Below the pieces are notes generated by a model. That model was not told where the DNA came from. It saw only the letters and a list, made by a program, of their open reading frames with translations, and did no database searches. From NCBI GenBank assembly GCA_964501335.1, contig CAZCTC010000057.1:1-51138 (forward strand): DNA of 51,138 bases. The letters are read 5' to 3'. Positions within the stretch are counted from its first letter, which is position 1, and every line of letters starts with the position of its first letter. Below are positions 16,302-23,188 of the stretch, in pieces. Source of the stretch: CAZCTC01 sp964501335. Its GTDB lineage: Bacteria > Chloroflexota > Anaerolineae > B4-G1 > SLSP01. The translations under genes and the position numbers were made by a program.

Positions 16302-19136
16302 ATGTCATCCAATCCGCCCAATACAACCAACGTCAACGGCAACAATAACATAATAGGCGATAACAACACGATCATCCAGCCCTTGCCCGATCCCATGGGG
16401 CACAAAGCCGCCTGCCAGGCCCTACCTCCCCCCCAGCCTTTCATTGACCGGGAAAAGGAACGGGAAACCCTAAGCAAGGCCCTGCTTGCCGGCGATGTGC
16501 GCCTGATCTGCGGCATGGGTGGAGTCGGCAAGACCGCCCTGGCCCAGCGTATTGCTCAAGACATGGCCGATGCAGGGCATTTCCCTGAAGGTATCCTTTG
16601 GATTCCCCTGGAAGGCAATCCCGCCCCTGATACCGTCGCCGTCTGGATTCTGGCCGCCTTTGGATTGAAACCTGAAGGCAATCCTTTGATCCACATGGCC
16701 CAGATGCTCAACCATTACCGACCCCTGTTGATCCTGGACAACGCCGAAGCGGCCATCAAAACTGCTGATACCATCCTTGACCACCGGGGTAAAGCCGCCA
16801 TCCTGGTAACCAGTAGAGATGCCAAAGTAGGATTGAGCGCCATCCCCCACAGTCCGGACGATCTCGATCCTATGAAAGATGCCGATGCCATTGATTTGCT
16901 ACGTTCGCGCCTGGAACAAATACCACTGGATGACAATCAGGCCGGCGAACTCAACACCCTGGTCGGCGGCCTGCCTCTGGCCCTGATCCTGGCCGCCGGG
17001 TTTATAACGCGAACCTTGCGCCGCGATCCCCATCCCATGACAACCTATCTGGATCATCTTCGCCAAAGCCCTTTAACGGCCCTGGCCCTGGACAATCGAC
17101 GAGAGCTCAGTGTACAGGTAACCTTCGATTTAAGCTGGGATCGCCTGAACCCCACAGAACAACGTGCCATGATGGCCCTCGCCGCACTCCCCGGTGAATC
17201 CGCCACCTTGCCGGCCCTGGCCTCCGCCCTGGAAATGGCCCCACAATCCCTGCAAGCCGTGTTCTGGTCTTTAGGCGATTACTCGCTGGTTATTCAAAAC
17301 GGGGACCGCTGGCAATTACATCCCCTGCTCAAACTCTATGCCGGGGAAAAGACTTCTGTCAATGAAAATTCCTTACTCCGTGAACGTTTAGAGCTATACT
17401 ATTTGCTTTACGCCCTCCAGGGCTATCTCAATAATGACTACTGCAAACATCTCGATGCCGAACACGACAACGTATTGAGTGCAATGACCTGGGCCTGGAA
17501 AAGACAGGATTGGCCTAAAGTCATTTCCTTTGACATAGCGGTAGATTTCTATTTATCACTCCGTGGATACAACACCATGAGTCTAGAACGTGCCCGCTGG
17601 CGCTGGGAAGCCGCTAAAAAGTTGCAAAATCAGCAAGAAATAGCCAACGCCCTAAACAACCTGGGGGGAGCACACAGGATGCTCGACGAGTACGAGTTGG
17701 CGCGGGAGCGGTACACGGAAGCATTGATGATCTACCAAGCCATCAACGACCGCAAGGGCAAAGCCGACACCCTAAAAGGCCTGGGGGACATACATTATAT
17801 GCTCAGCGAGTACGAGTCGGCACGGGAGCGATACACGGAAGTATTGCTGATCTATCAAGCCATCGACGACCGCTCAGGCATAGCCTACATACTCAGCCGC
17901 CTGGGGAACATACACCTGAGTCTCGCCGAGTACGAGCCGGCACGAGAGCTGCACGAGGAAGCCTTGCCGCTTTTTAAGGCCCTCGGTGAACGCGATGGCG
18001 AAGCCGCTGCCCTAAAAGACATGGGAGAGATACATTATATGCTCAACGAATACGAATCGGCGCAAGAACGATACGAGGAAGCCTTGCTGATCTACCGATC
18101 TATCGGCGACCGCCATGGCGAAGCCAACGCCCTACTATGCATAGGGAGCGCACACCTGATGTTCAATAAATACGAATCGGCGCAGGAACGGTACGAAGAA
18201 GCCTTGGCGATTTACCGATCTATCGGCGACCGCCATGGCAAAGCCAACGCCCTACAATGCATGGGGAACGGACACCTGATGTTCAATAAGTACGAGTCGG
18301 CGCAGGAGCGGTACACGGAAGCCTTGTCGCTCTACCGGGCCATCGGCAGCCGCCAGGGCGAAGCCCACGCCCTAAAAAGCCTGGGAGGCATACATTATAT
18401 GCTCGCCGAGTACGAGGTGGCACGAGAACGATATGAAGAAGCCTTGCCAATCTACCGGGTCATCGGCCACCGCCAGGGCGAAGCCAACACCCTAAAAAAC
18501 CTGGGGGATCTACACTTCGATCTCGCTGAGTATATGGCAGCGCGGGCGCGGTACGAGGAAGCCTTGTCGCTCTACCGGGCCATCGAAGACCGCCAGAGCG
18601 AAGCCAACACCCTAAAAAGCCTGGGGGACGTACACTTCAATCTCGCTGAGCATGTAGCAGCGCGGGCGCGGTACGAGGAAGCCTTGTCGCTCTACCGGGC
18701 CATCGAAGACCGCCAGAGCGAAGCCAACACCCTAAAAAGCCTGGGGGACGTACACTTCGATCTCGCTGAGTATATGGCAGCGCGGGCGCGGTACGCGGAA
18801 GCCTTGACGATCTACCAAACCATCGACGACCGCCTGGGTGAAGCCAACACCCTAAAAAGCCTAGGGGATATCCACCTGAGGCTCACCGAGTACGAAGCGG
18901 CACAGACACGGTACGCGGAAGCCTTGCCGATCTATCGGGCCATCAGCGCCCGCCTGGGCGAAGCCAACACTCTCGCAACATTGGGACGAGTAGCTTCAAA
19001 ACAAAACCAAAAGATCCAGGCCATTCAACTCCTACAAGCATCCCTGGAAATTTTCGAATCCATAGGGTTGACCAAAGGCTTTGTCTTAACCGTACGCGAC
19101 TGGCTGAACGCATTAACTACCTCAGAGCAAGAATGA
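16302..19136 (+). CDS. NB-ARC/TPR STAND ATPase (bacterial NLR-like), second copy
   Basis: The 944-residue paralogue of the preceding gene is almost certainly in the same transcript. It differs by an N-terminal Asn-rich stretch (TTNVNGNNNIIGDNNTI, residues 8-24), a type of leader I have seen on bacterial death-like/NLR effector-associated proteins. The P-loop GMGGVGKT is at 71-78, Walker B LLILDN at 142-147, and GGLPLAL at 222-228. The C-terminal half holds eleven TPR units of exactly 40 residues (about 447-886), several nearly identical at the DNA level. It probably senses a partner through the TPR superhelix and oligomerises on ATP binding; the target and the output are unknown. The 3' end overlaps the convergent DUF457 gene by 20 bases. 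Confidence 0.92.
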   Translation: MSSNPPNTTNVNGNNNIIGDNNTIIQPLPDPMGHKAACQALPPPQPFIDREKERETLSKALLAGDVRLICGMGGVGKTALAQRIAQDMADAGHFPEGILWIPLEGNPAPDTVAVWILAAFGLKPEGNPLIHMAQMLNHYRPLLILDNAEAAIKTADTILDHRGKAAILVTSRDAKVGLSAIPHSPDDLDPMKDADAIDLLRSRLEQIPLDDNQAGELNTLVGGLPLALILAAGFITRTLRRDPHPMTTYLDHLRQSPLTALALDNRRELSVQVTFDLSWDRLNPTEQRAMMALAALPGESATLPALASALEMAPQSLQAVFWSLGDYSLVIQNGDRWQLHPLLKLYAGEKTSVNENSLLRERLELYYLLYALQGYLNNDYCKHLDAEHDNVLSAMTWAWKRQDWPKVISFDIAVDFYLSLRGYNTMSLERARWRWEAAKKLQNQQEIANALNNLGGAHRMLDEYELARERYTEALMIYQAINDRKGKADTLKGLGDIHYMLSEYESARERYTEVLLIYQAIDDRSGIAYILSRLGNIHLSLAEYEPARELHEEALPLFKALGERDGEAAALKDMGEIHYMLNEYESAQERYEEALLIYRSIGDRHGEANALLCIGSAHLMFNKYESAQERYEEALAIYRSIGDRHGKANALQCMGNGHLMFNKYESAQERYTEALSLYRAIGSRQGEAHALKSLGGIHYMLAEYEVARERYEEALPIYRVIGHRQGEANTLKNLGDLHFDLAEYMAARARYEEALSLYRAIEDRQSEANTLKSLGDVHFNLAEHVAARARYEEALSLYRAIEDRQSEANTLKSLGDVHFDLAEYMAARARYAEALTIYQTIDDRLGEANTLKSLGDIHLRLTEYEAAQTRYAEALPIYRAISARLGEANTLATLGRVASKQNQKIQAIQLLQASLEIFESIGLTKGFVLTVRDWLNALTTSEQE
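17641..18960 (+). repeat. Eleven 120-bp tandem units encoding TPRs
   Basis: The period is exactly 120 bases. Units starting at 18541 and 18661 are identical over their first 60 bases (a unit starts CGCGGGCGCGGTACGAGG) and differ at only a few positions in the second 60. Older units at 17.7-18.2 kb are more diverged. This gradient points to recent unit duplication in the C-terminal part of the array. Confidence 0.9.
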
Positions 19137-19566
19137 CCATCCCCACCACCGCCGCTCCCCCGACCATCCTGTCCATCCAGCTCCCCGTCTTGATATGCGC
19201 CACGGTGATCCTCCCCAGCGGCCACAACAAGGGGATTCCGTCAGCCAGGCAATCCAGCGCCAGGTGGGAGAGCCAGCCGGCCAGCACCGCGCCGGCGACG
19301 GCGACGGCGATCGGCGCGACTTGATAGACCAGCCAGCCTGCAGCGAGGGCCGACCAGAGCCAGTGGGTAAAGCCCCGGTGCCCGAACAGCCCCTTGATTT
19401 GCTCGCCGGCTCCCGGTAGATTGATCTGGAGCCAGTCGGGAACCAGGCCGGCCAGGCCGCCGGCGACGGTGCAAAGGGCCAGTATTGCCGGGTCATGCAG
19501 GCCGGCGCAGCGGGCCATCGCCATCCCCGCCGCAGCGCCGGCCGCCAGGTGCGTCTTCCCCATCAT
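19117..19566 (-). CDS. YdjM/DUF457 family membrane-bound metal-dependent hydrolase
   Basis: The 149-residue protein has the family signatures HLAAGAAAG near residue 6, HRGFTHWL near 63-70 and HLALDCLADGIPLLWPLG near 101-118, with three to four TM helices around them. The conserved His and Asp residues suggest a metal-dependent hydrolase acting in the membrane; the substrates are not established. The start ATG overlaps the stop of a 33-residue gene (ATGATG), so it is translationally coupled to the minus-strand cassette upstream. Its 3' end overlaps the NLR-like gene by 20 bases. Confidence 0.87.
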   Translation of the reverse strand: MMGKTHLAAGAAAGMAMARCAGLHDPAILALCTVAGGLAGLVPDWLQINLPGAGEQIKGLFGHRGFTHWLWSALAAGWLVYQVAPIAVAVAGAVLAGWLSHLALDCLADGIPLLWPLGRITVAHIKTGSWMDRMVGGAAVVGMVILALR

Positions 19567-19664
19567 TTCTTGTCGCCTTTCCGCCGGCGTTTCTTCCCGC
19601 CGCCCTTGAGCTTCTTCACGACCTTCTTTGCCACCCCAAAGGCGCTGTTTATGAGCTTTCCCAT
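19563..19664 (-). CDS. 33-residue Lys/Arg/Gly-rich basic protein
   Basis: The translation runs MGKLINSAFGVAKKVVKKL then a GGGKKRRRKGDKK tail. It has 14 Lys or Arg residues among 33. An ideal AGGAGG lies 4-6 bases upstream of the ATG at 19664. Its stop codon overlaps the start of the DUF457 gene. The amphipathic first half and basic tail would suit membrane or nucleic-acid binding. It is too short for most gene callers, but the ribosome site and coupling make it credible. The function is unknown. Confidence 0.62.
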   Translation of the reverse strand: MGKLINSAFGVAKKVVKKLKGGGKKRRRKGDKK

Positions 19665-19777
19665 GCTTCCTCCTGCGTCTCCAAAAATTCCAGGGTGCCC
19701 GCCGGCAATGTACTACTGGCCAAAAGCCGTAGGGCCCACCGCATTCTCAAAAAGAAAACTTCCAGACGTTGTTTCAT
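19649..19777 (-). CDS. 42-residue peptide in the minus-strand cassette
   Basis: The frame from ATG 19777 encodes MKQRLEVFFLRMRWALRLL and on to TQEEAWESS, an amphipathic basic helix followed by an acidic end. GGAAAA lies 5-10 bases upstream. It overlaps the start of the 33-residue gene by 16 bases, in keeping with the tight packing of the cassette. There is no homology that I recognise; it may be a leader peptide or chance frame. Confidence 0.4.
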   Translation of the reverse strand: MKQRLEVFFLRMRWALRLLASSTLPAGTLEFLETQEEAWESS

Positions 19778-19799
19778 GGCTTTTCCTGCTTTCCCGCAA

Positions 19800-19900
19800 T
19801 CGGTTTATCTAAATTCGGATACGCCGCGCTGGATGGGGGGAAGAGAATTTTTTTGTGGGTATTTTGGGCGGCCTCGGAAGGCCGCCCAAAACACCTTCCC
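19800..19900. repeat. Hairpin element (GGGCGGCC stem)
   Basis: TTTTGGGCGGCC (19862-19873) pairs with GGCCGCCCAAAA across a 5-base loop, next to GAGAATTTTTTTGTGGG and GCGCTGGATGGGGGG. The same organisation, often in the reverse orientation, is found at 39171, 42645, 44343, 47519, 49840 and 50762-51138. It sits at the downstream end of the 65-residue zinc-ribbon gene. Confidence 0.8.
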
Positions 19901-19910
19901 TGTTTTTGCT

Positions 19911-20108
19911 TCATTTCGTCATCTCCAGCTTTGTGCCCTGACAGGCCGGACAGCCGGCCCTGGCAAAACTCGTAATCTGCTCCGGCTCCACGGTCTGCTT
20001 GCACTGGGTGCAGCGCATCCCTTGGGCCCGGTTCTTCCAGAGCAGGAACTTCACGAACGCAACGCCCATCCAGTGCTCAACTTGTTGAGGAGTAGCCCAG
20101 GGAAACAT
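19911..20108 (-). CDS. 65-residue zinc-ribbon protein
   Basis: The C-terminal half has CTQCKQ and CPACQG about 20 residues apart, a classic four-cysteine zinc ribbon. The N-terminal half is a helix, PQQVEHWMGVAFVKFLLWK. AGGAGG lies 7-8 bases upstream of the ATG at 20108. It is four bases downstream of a second zinc-ribbon gene, and the two share the layout CxxC-x(14-17)-A/GCPxC, so they are probably ancient paralogues. A role in nucleic-acid or protein binding is inferred only from the ribbon. Confidence 0.72.
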   Translation of the reverse strand: MFPWATPQQVEHWMGVAFVKFLLWKNRAQGMRCTQCKQTVEPEQITSFARAGCPACQGTKLEMTK

Positions 20109-20111
20109 CGG

Positions 20112-20321
20112 CTATCCTCCTACCGCCGCTTCAAAGCGGCGCTTTGCTTCGTCCGGCATGGTGTAATCGAAGACCTTTCCATGGCACTCCGGGCAGCCCA
20201 GCCGCGCCAGGCGCTGCAGGTTCTCGCCCTTGAGATCCCGCCCACAGCTATGGCACTTTACGGCGGTCGATACCCGGAACATCACCGTCATGGCCTGCAT
20301 TCCTTGCCTGGATTTCAACAT
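20112..20321 (-). CDS. 69-residue zinc-ribbon protein
   Basis: CHSCGRDLKGENLQRLARLG leads into CPECHG, four cysteines in zinc-ribbon spacing (residues about 23-26 and 43-46). An acidic/basic helix DEAKRRFEAAVGG follows. AGGAGG precedes the ATG at 20321. It is preceded by the gene at 20331 with a 9-base gap and followed at once by the 65-residue ribbon gene. No named family. Confidence 0.72.
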   Translation of the reverse strand: MLKSRQGMQAMTVMFRVSTAVKCHSCGRDLKGENLQRLARLGCPECHGKVFDYTMPDEAKRRFEAAVGG

Positions 20322-20330
20322 TCCAGCCTC

Positions 20331-20648
20331 CTATTCCAACTCATCGGTCTTGTTCAGCCAGGTAAACAAGACATTGAACGCTGCCACCAGAAGCAGGACG
20401 ACGATCAGCAGCGGCCAGGTGTCGGTGCGACGCACCATCTCAAAGATGGTCACGCCGACTCTCCCTATCGTATAGAAGAAGTCTACGTTGAAATGCAGGT
20501 GGCTCAACGGATTGTTGATGTAATGAAAATCGAACGGCTGAATCTGGGAGGGGATTACGCTGAGCGCGTCCTGGGCGTCGTAGCATTTGGCGTCACACCG
20601 TTGCACGCACTTGCCCTCAGCATTGAACACGGCGATTAAGGTAGTCAT
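20331..20648 (-). CDS. 105-residue protein with Cys cluster and C-terminal TM helix
   Basis: The likely start is ATG 20648 (MTTLIAVFNAEGKCVQRCDA); the frame remains open upstream only because of a palindromic repeat. The N-terminal segment GKCVQRCDAKCYDAQ resembles, from memory, small Cys-rich proteins on plasmids and phages. The C-terminal part holds a strong TM helix (about 78-98, TWPLLIVVLLLVAAFNVLF) and a short charged end. GGAGG lies 12-16 bases before the ATG, inside the repeat. It is a member of the compact cassette; the function is unknown. Confidence 0.62.
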   Translation of the reverse strand: MTTLIAVFNAEGKCVQRCDAKCYDAQDALSVIPSQIQPFDFHYINNPLSHLHFNVDFFYTIGRVGVTIFEMVRRTDTWPLLIVVLLLVAAFNVLFTWLNKTDELE

Positions 20649-20870
20649 CCGGTCACCATCCTCCCCCTGTCCCCCTCCTCGCGAAGCACCCCAATGAACA
20701 AATTGGATAAGCGTCTGGTTCCCGATCGGCGACTGCTCTGTGGGGGAAGGAGGGGAAACTTGCAGCGGCGTTTGTCGACCGGCTCCCCCTGCCTCTCCCA
20801 TCTGCGTCTTTGGGAGAGGCAGGGGGACGGGGGAATGGTGAGGGCCTGGACCGGCATTCATTCCTCACTC
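20649..20870. repeat. Palindromic repeat, loop in orientation A
   Basis: This composite element has a CCTCCCCCTGTCCCCCTCC ... GGGGGAAGGAGGGG stem and then a CTCCCCCTGCCTCTCCCA/TGGGAGAGGCAGGGGGA stem closing on the ten-base loop TCTGCGTCTT (20801-20810). It ends ACCGGCATTCATTCC. A second copy at 21062-21265 has the loop inverted. It separates the gene ending at 20876 from the gene starting at 20648. Confidence 0.88.
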
Positions 20871-20875
20871 CCCTG

Positions 20876-22162
20876 TTATCCGGCTTTCTCTTCCAGGTAG
20901 CGAGCCACGGCCATCTCCAGCCGATCTCTGCCGATGTCATTGCTGAAATACCATTCCATCGCGTGCCAGACCGCCGCCAATCCTTTTAAGCCGATCAAAC
21001 TGCGTTCCAGATCCCAGATCGCCTGCGAGAGGCGCTTCGCCTCCGCCATGACGGCCCTCATCCTGTTTCCGGCCCTCATCCTCCCCCTGGCCCCCTCCTT
21101 CCCCCAACGAACAAAACTCGGGGGGCGCCTGGTTTCCGAACCATAATTTGTCTGTGGGGGAAGGAGGGGGAAATCGTCACCGGCTCCCCCTGCCTCTCCC
21201 AAAGACGCAGATGGGAGAGGCAGGGGGACGGGGGGATGGTGAGGGCCTGCACCGGCATTCATTCCGCGTTCCTTTCGGTGGTGTGGTGTGGGTGGTATAC
21301 GAGGGGCCATACCACCACCGACCACCGCCCCAGGGTGGGGGAGGTACTGACAAAGGAACTTGCGACCGGTCAAAGAGAGCTTGTATCCGGCATTGGCTCC
21401 GCTGCCTTTCGGCAACAAAAGCCCCCCCGCGATCATCTCATCCTGCAAAACAGTGAACTGATCGGGGGAAAAGACCTTATGCGGGGCCGTAGTCCATTCC
21501 CGCCGGGAAAACGGTCGCCGCTCCATGAGTAGCCCCCAGGCCAGGGCGCGGAGCTGGTCGGTACTGGCCGGGATGTCGTCATAGGTAATCCGTTCGACGT
21601 TGCCCCGGGCATCTTTGTGCAGGGTCTCCACCGTCACGCGCTGGGGCTCTACTTTGCCGATCTTCCCATCGCCGTCGAGATCGGTGTTGGTCCACCGCTC
21701 GACCTTGCGCAGCAGATCGACGAGATCGACCAGCCGCCAGGCCCAGACGGCCGCCGTGGCCACGACGGCGGAGACGGCCGGCACGGTCCAGGGCCAGGAC
21801 CAGACCAGGGTGGGAATGGCGACCAGCACGCCGGCCATCGCGCCGCTGGCGAGGGACTGGTACAGAGGAACGATCACATCGCCGGCGACGGTGGGGGTAC
21901 GGGCCGGCTGCTGGAAGTAGGCTTCGGTCCACTGCTCGGGGATCATCGCACCGGCGACGGCCCCCACTCCGGGAACTGGACGATAAGCGGTGCGCTGGGC
22001 GATGCCGTCCGGCCGACGGTGCATGGCAGGCCGCGGTATACCGAGGGCCTGGGCCAACAGGTCCATCTTCTCAGGATCGGTGCCGCTCAGCAGGGTCTCT
22101 TCGGGGATGACGCGCACAGGGCCACCGCAGTGAGGACAGGCAAAGGTGTTATCGTTTTCCAT
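20876..22162 (-). CDS. Zinc-ribbon, TM, EF-hand-like protein; frame continues through a repeat
   Basis: The 428-residue frame starts at ATG 22162. Residues 1-300 are the true body. CPHCGGPVRV is half of a zinc ribbon (9-14), two TM helices lie at about 108-127 and 128-147, and NTDLDGDGKIG near 164-174 is a calcium-binding-type loop. A winged-helix-like region follows (SRREWTTAPHKVFSPDQF, LSLTGRKFL). Residues about 301-366 are translated palindromic repeat (21062-21265). The last 58-62 residues (MAEAKRLSQAIWDLERSLIG and on) could be a separate downstream gene starting at 21049 or 21061. Either the repeat inserted in frame or it separates two genes. Confidence 0.65.
   Translation of the reverse strand: MENDNTFACPHCGGPVRVIPEETLLSGTDPEKMDLLAQALGIPRPAMHRRPDGIAQRTAYRPVPGVGAVAGAMIPEQWTEAYFQQPARTPTVAGDVIVPLYQSLASGAMAGVLVAIPTLVWSWPWTVPAVSAVVATAAVWAWRLVDLVDLLRKVERWTNTDLDGDGKIGKVEPQRVTVETLHKDARGNVERITYDDIPASTDQLRALAWGLLMERRPFSRREWTTAPHKVFSPDQFTVLQDEMIAGGLLLPKGSGANAGYKLSLTGRKFLCQYLPHPGAVVGGGMAPRIPPTPHHRKERGMNAGAGPHHPPVPLPLPSASLGEAGGAGDDFPLLPPQTNYGSETRRPPSFVRWGKEGARGRMRAGNRMRAVMAEAKRLSQAIWDLERSLIGLKGLAAVWHAMEWYFSNDIGRDRLEMAVARYLEEKAG
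21062..21265. repeat. Palindromic repeat, loop in orientation B
   Basis: It has the same architecture as 20649-20870, but the loop between CTCCCA and TGGGAG is AAGACGCAGA (21202-21211), the reverse complement of the loop in the other copy. It also ends ACCGGCATTCATTCC. It is read through in frame by the minus-strand gene. Confidence 0.88.
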
Positions 22163-22358
22163 TTTTCACCTTTCGCTGGTAGGCTTCCAGAATCTTGATA
22201 ATGAGAGACCAGAGCACGGTCATGGTGATTACGGTCGCGGCCACGGCCGACAGACTGTCGTGAGTGAGCCAGCGCCAGAACATGAACAGCCCAAAGTGCA
22301 ACGCCACAATCCAGGACATCACGTTTGCCACGAAGACGTAGGTTTCAAGCTCGTCCAT
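22149..22358 (-). CDS. 69-residue two-TM protein
   Basis: The proper start is ATG 22358 (MDELETYVFVANVMSWIVAL); the longer open frame upstream is a shadow of the Cys-rich gene. There are two TM helices (about 6-28 and 38-60) and a basic tail QRKVKNGKR. It overlaps the preceding Cys-rich gene and the following zinc-ribbon/TM gene by 14 bases each, giving strong evidence of an operon. Small size and topology recall holin-like or coat-like proteins, but nothing specific supports that. Confidence 0.66.
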   Translation of the reverse strand: MDELETYVFVANVMSWIVALHFGLFMFWRWLTHDSLSAVAATVITMTVLWSLIIKILEAYQRKVKNGKR

Positions 22359-22689
22359 GCTGCATTCCTTCCAGGCAGGAGTCGCAGATCCCCGACTTGG
22401 AAATCTCGAAGGCTTCCTCGCCGGCGTGGAATTCGTAGCACTCCGGGCAGATCCCGTGCCGGCGGGCGTGCCATTCGCAGTAATGGACCGTCGTCCCATC
22501 AGGGCGCCGGCAGGGAAAACCGATGTAAAAGCAAAAGGGTTCGTCGCAAACGGGGATGGTTTCGTGGGTCTGAGCCACCACCCGGCACCGATCGTCAGGG
22601 CCAACCTGCCGGGTCAGCAAACGCCAGGCCGTCCGCAGATGACCGGGCCAGTCGCCGAAACGCAGCGCATCACAAAGCAAATCTAACAT
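22345..22689 (-). CDS. 114-residue Cys/His-rich protein, first gene of the cassette
   Basis: The protein has at least two potential metal sites: CDEPFCF with HYCEWH (residues about 48-74) and CPECYEFHAG with CDSCLEG (about 81-108). The N-terminal part is a helix, LLCDALRFGDWPGHLRTAW. AGGGGGG lies about 6 bases before the ATG at 22689. It leads the row of overlapping minus-strand genes ending with DUF457. No family is recognised. Confidence 0.7.
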   Translation of the reverse strand: MLDLLCDALRFGDWPGHLRTAWRLLTRQVGPDDRCRVVAQTHETIPVCDEPFCFYIGFPCRRPDGTTVHYCEWHARRHGICPECYEFHAGEEAFEISKSGICDSCLEGMQHGRA

Positions 22690-22792
22690 GGTAGCCCCCC
22701 TGGAATTCCAGCAATAAAAAATGAAAACTGATACAAAAGGACATTCAGCATGGTATAATAGGGGATACTGAAGCCGACCCAGCTTTAGTGGC

Positions 22793-22823
22793 GCGCCTGA
22801 CCTGCTTCTCTCAGGTCAGGCGC
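22793..22823. terminator. Perfect 12-bp stem-loop between the RHH gene and the cassette
   Basis: GCGCCTGACCTG (22793-22804) pairs with CAGGTCAGGCGC (22812-22823) around a 7-base loop, four bases past the stop of the minus-strand RHH gene. No T-tract follows on either strand, so it may be an attenuator, a mRNA-stabilising hairpin or a protein-binding site rather than a simple terminator. A perfect extended -10 on the plus strand (TGGTATAAT, 22751-22759) precedes it. Confidence 0.55.
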
Positions 22824-22826
22824 AAA

Positions 22827-23051
22827 CTATTTATCAGTCTGATTCGTAGGTTGGGCATTGGGAACCTGCGCGGGGTTGTTATAACGATCGCGGAGCATAG
22901 AACGAACAATAGATGAAACCGTGTCACCGTTTTGATCTGCTTCTTGCTGTAAACGCTGGTAGATTTCGGGCTTTACAAAGACCTGAAGCAAAGATCGGGG
23001 GCTACGACCACTTTTCTTCTTTTCTTGCTTATCAGCTTGTGTGGTGAACAT
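22827..23051 (-). CDS. Ribbon-helix-helix DNA-binding protein (CopG/Arc-like)
   Basis: The 74-residue protein has a basic N-terminal tail and then LLQVFVKPEIYQRLQQEADQ and TVSSIVRSMLRDRY. This is a short strand followed by two helices in the order of RHH repressors. A disordered Asn/Gln/Pro tail ends it. GGAG lies 6-9 bases before the ATG at 23051. It is upstream of, and in the same direction as, the compact cassette. It may regulate it, act as an antitoxin, or be a plasmid/phage copy-control protein; context alone does not decide. Confidence 0.78.
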   Translation of the reverse strand: MFTTQADKQEKKKSGRSPRSLLQVFVKPEIYQRLQQEADQNGDTVSSIVRSMLRDRYNNPAQVPNAQPTNQTDK

Positions 23052-23188
23052 TGCATTCTCCGCAGGATAAGTTTGGTGTTTTTGCGTTATCCCGCCCCTG
23101 GCAAAATATTGACAAGTTCGGCAATTACCTTAACATATTTTTAAATTAGCCGGCTTACCCCTTGCGCAATCAGGTAAAAGAACAAAAT

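Noticed and set aside
19485..20639. Plus-strand frame of 384 codons
   Set aside because: It runs opposite five small minus-strand genes with good ribosome sites and zinc-ribbon motifs, and has no recognisable domain.
19117..23051. Inovirus-like prophage
   Set aside because: The small two-TM and basic proteins are suggestive, but there is no Zot-type ATPase, replication initiator or coat-like gene.
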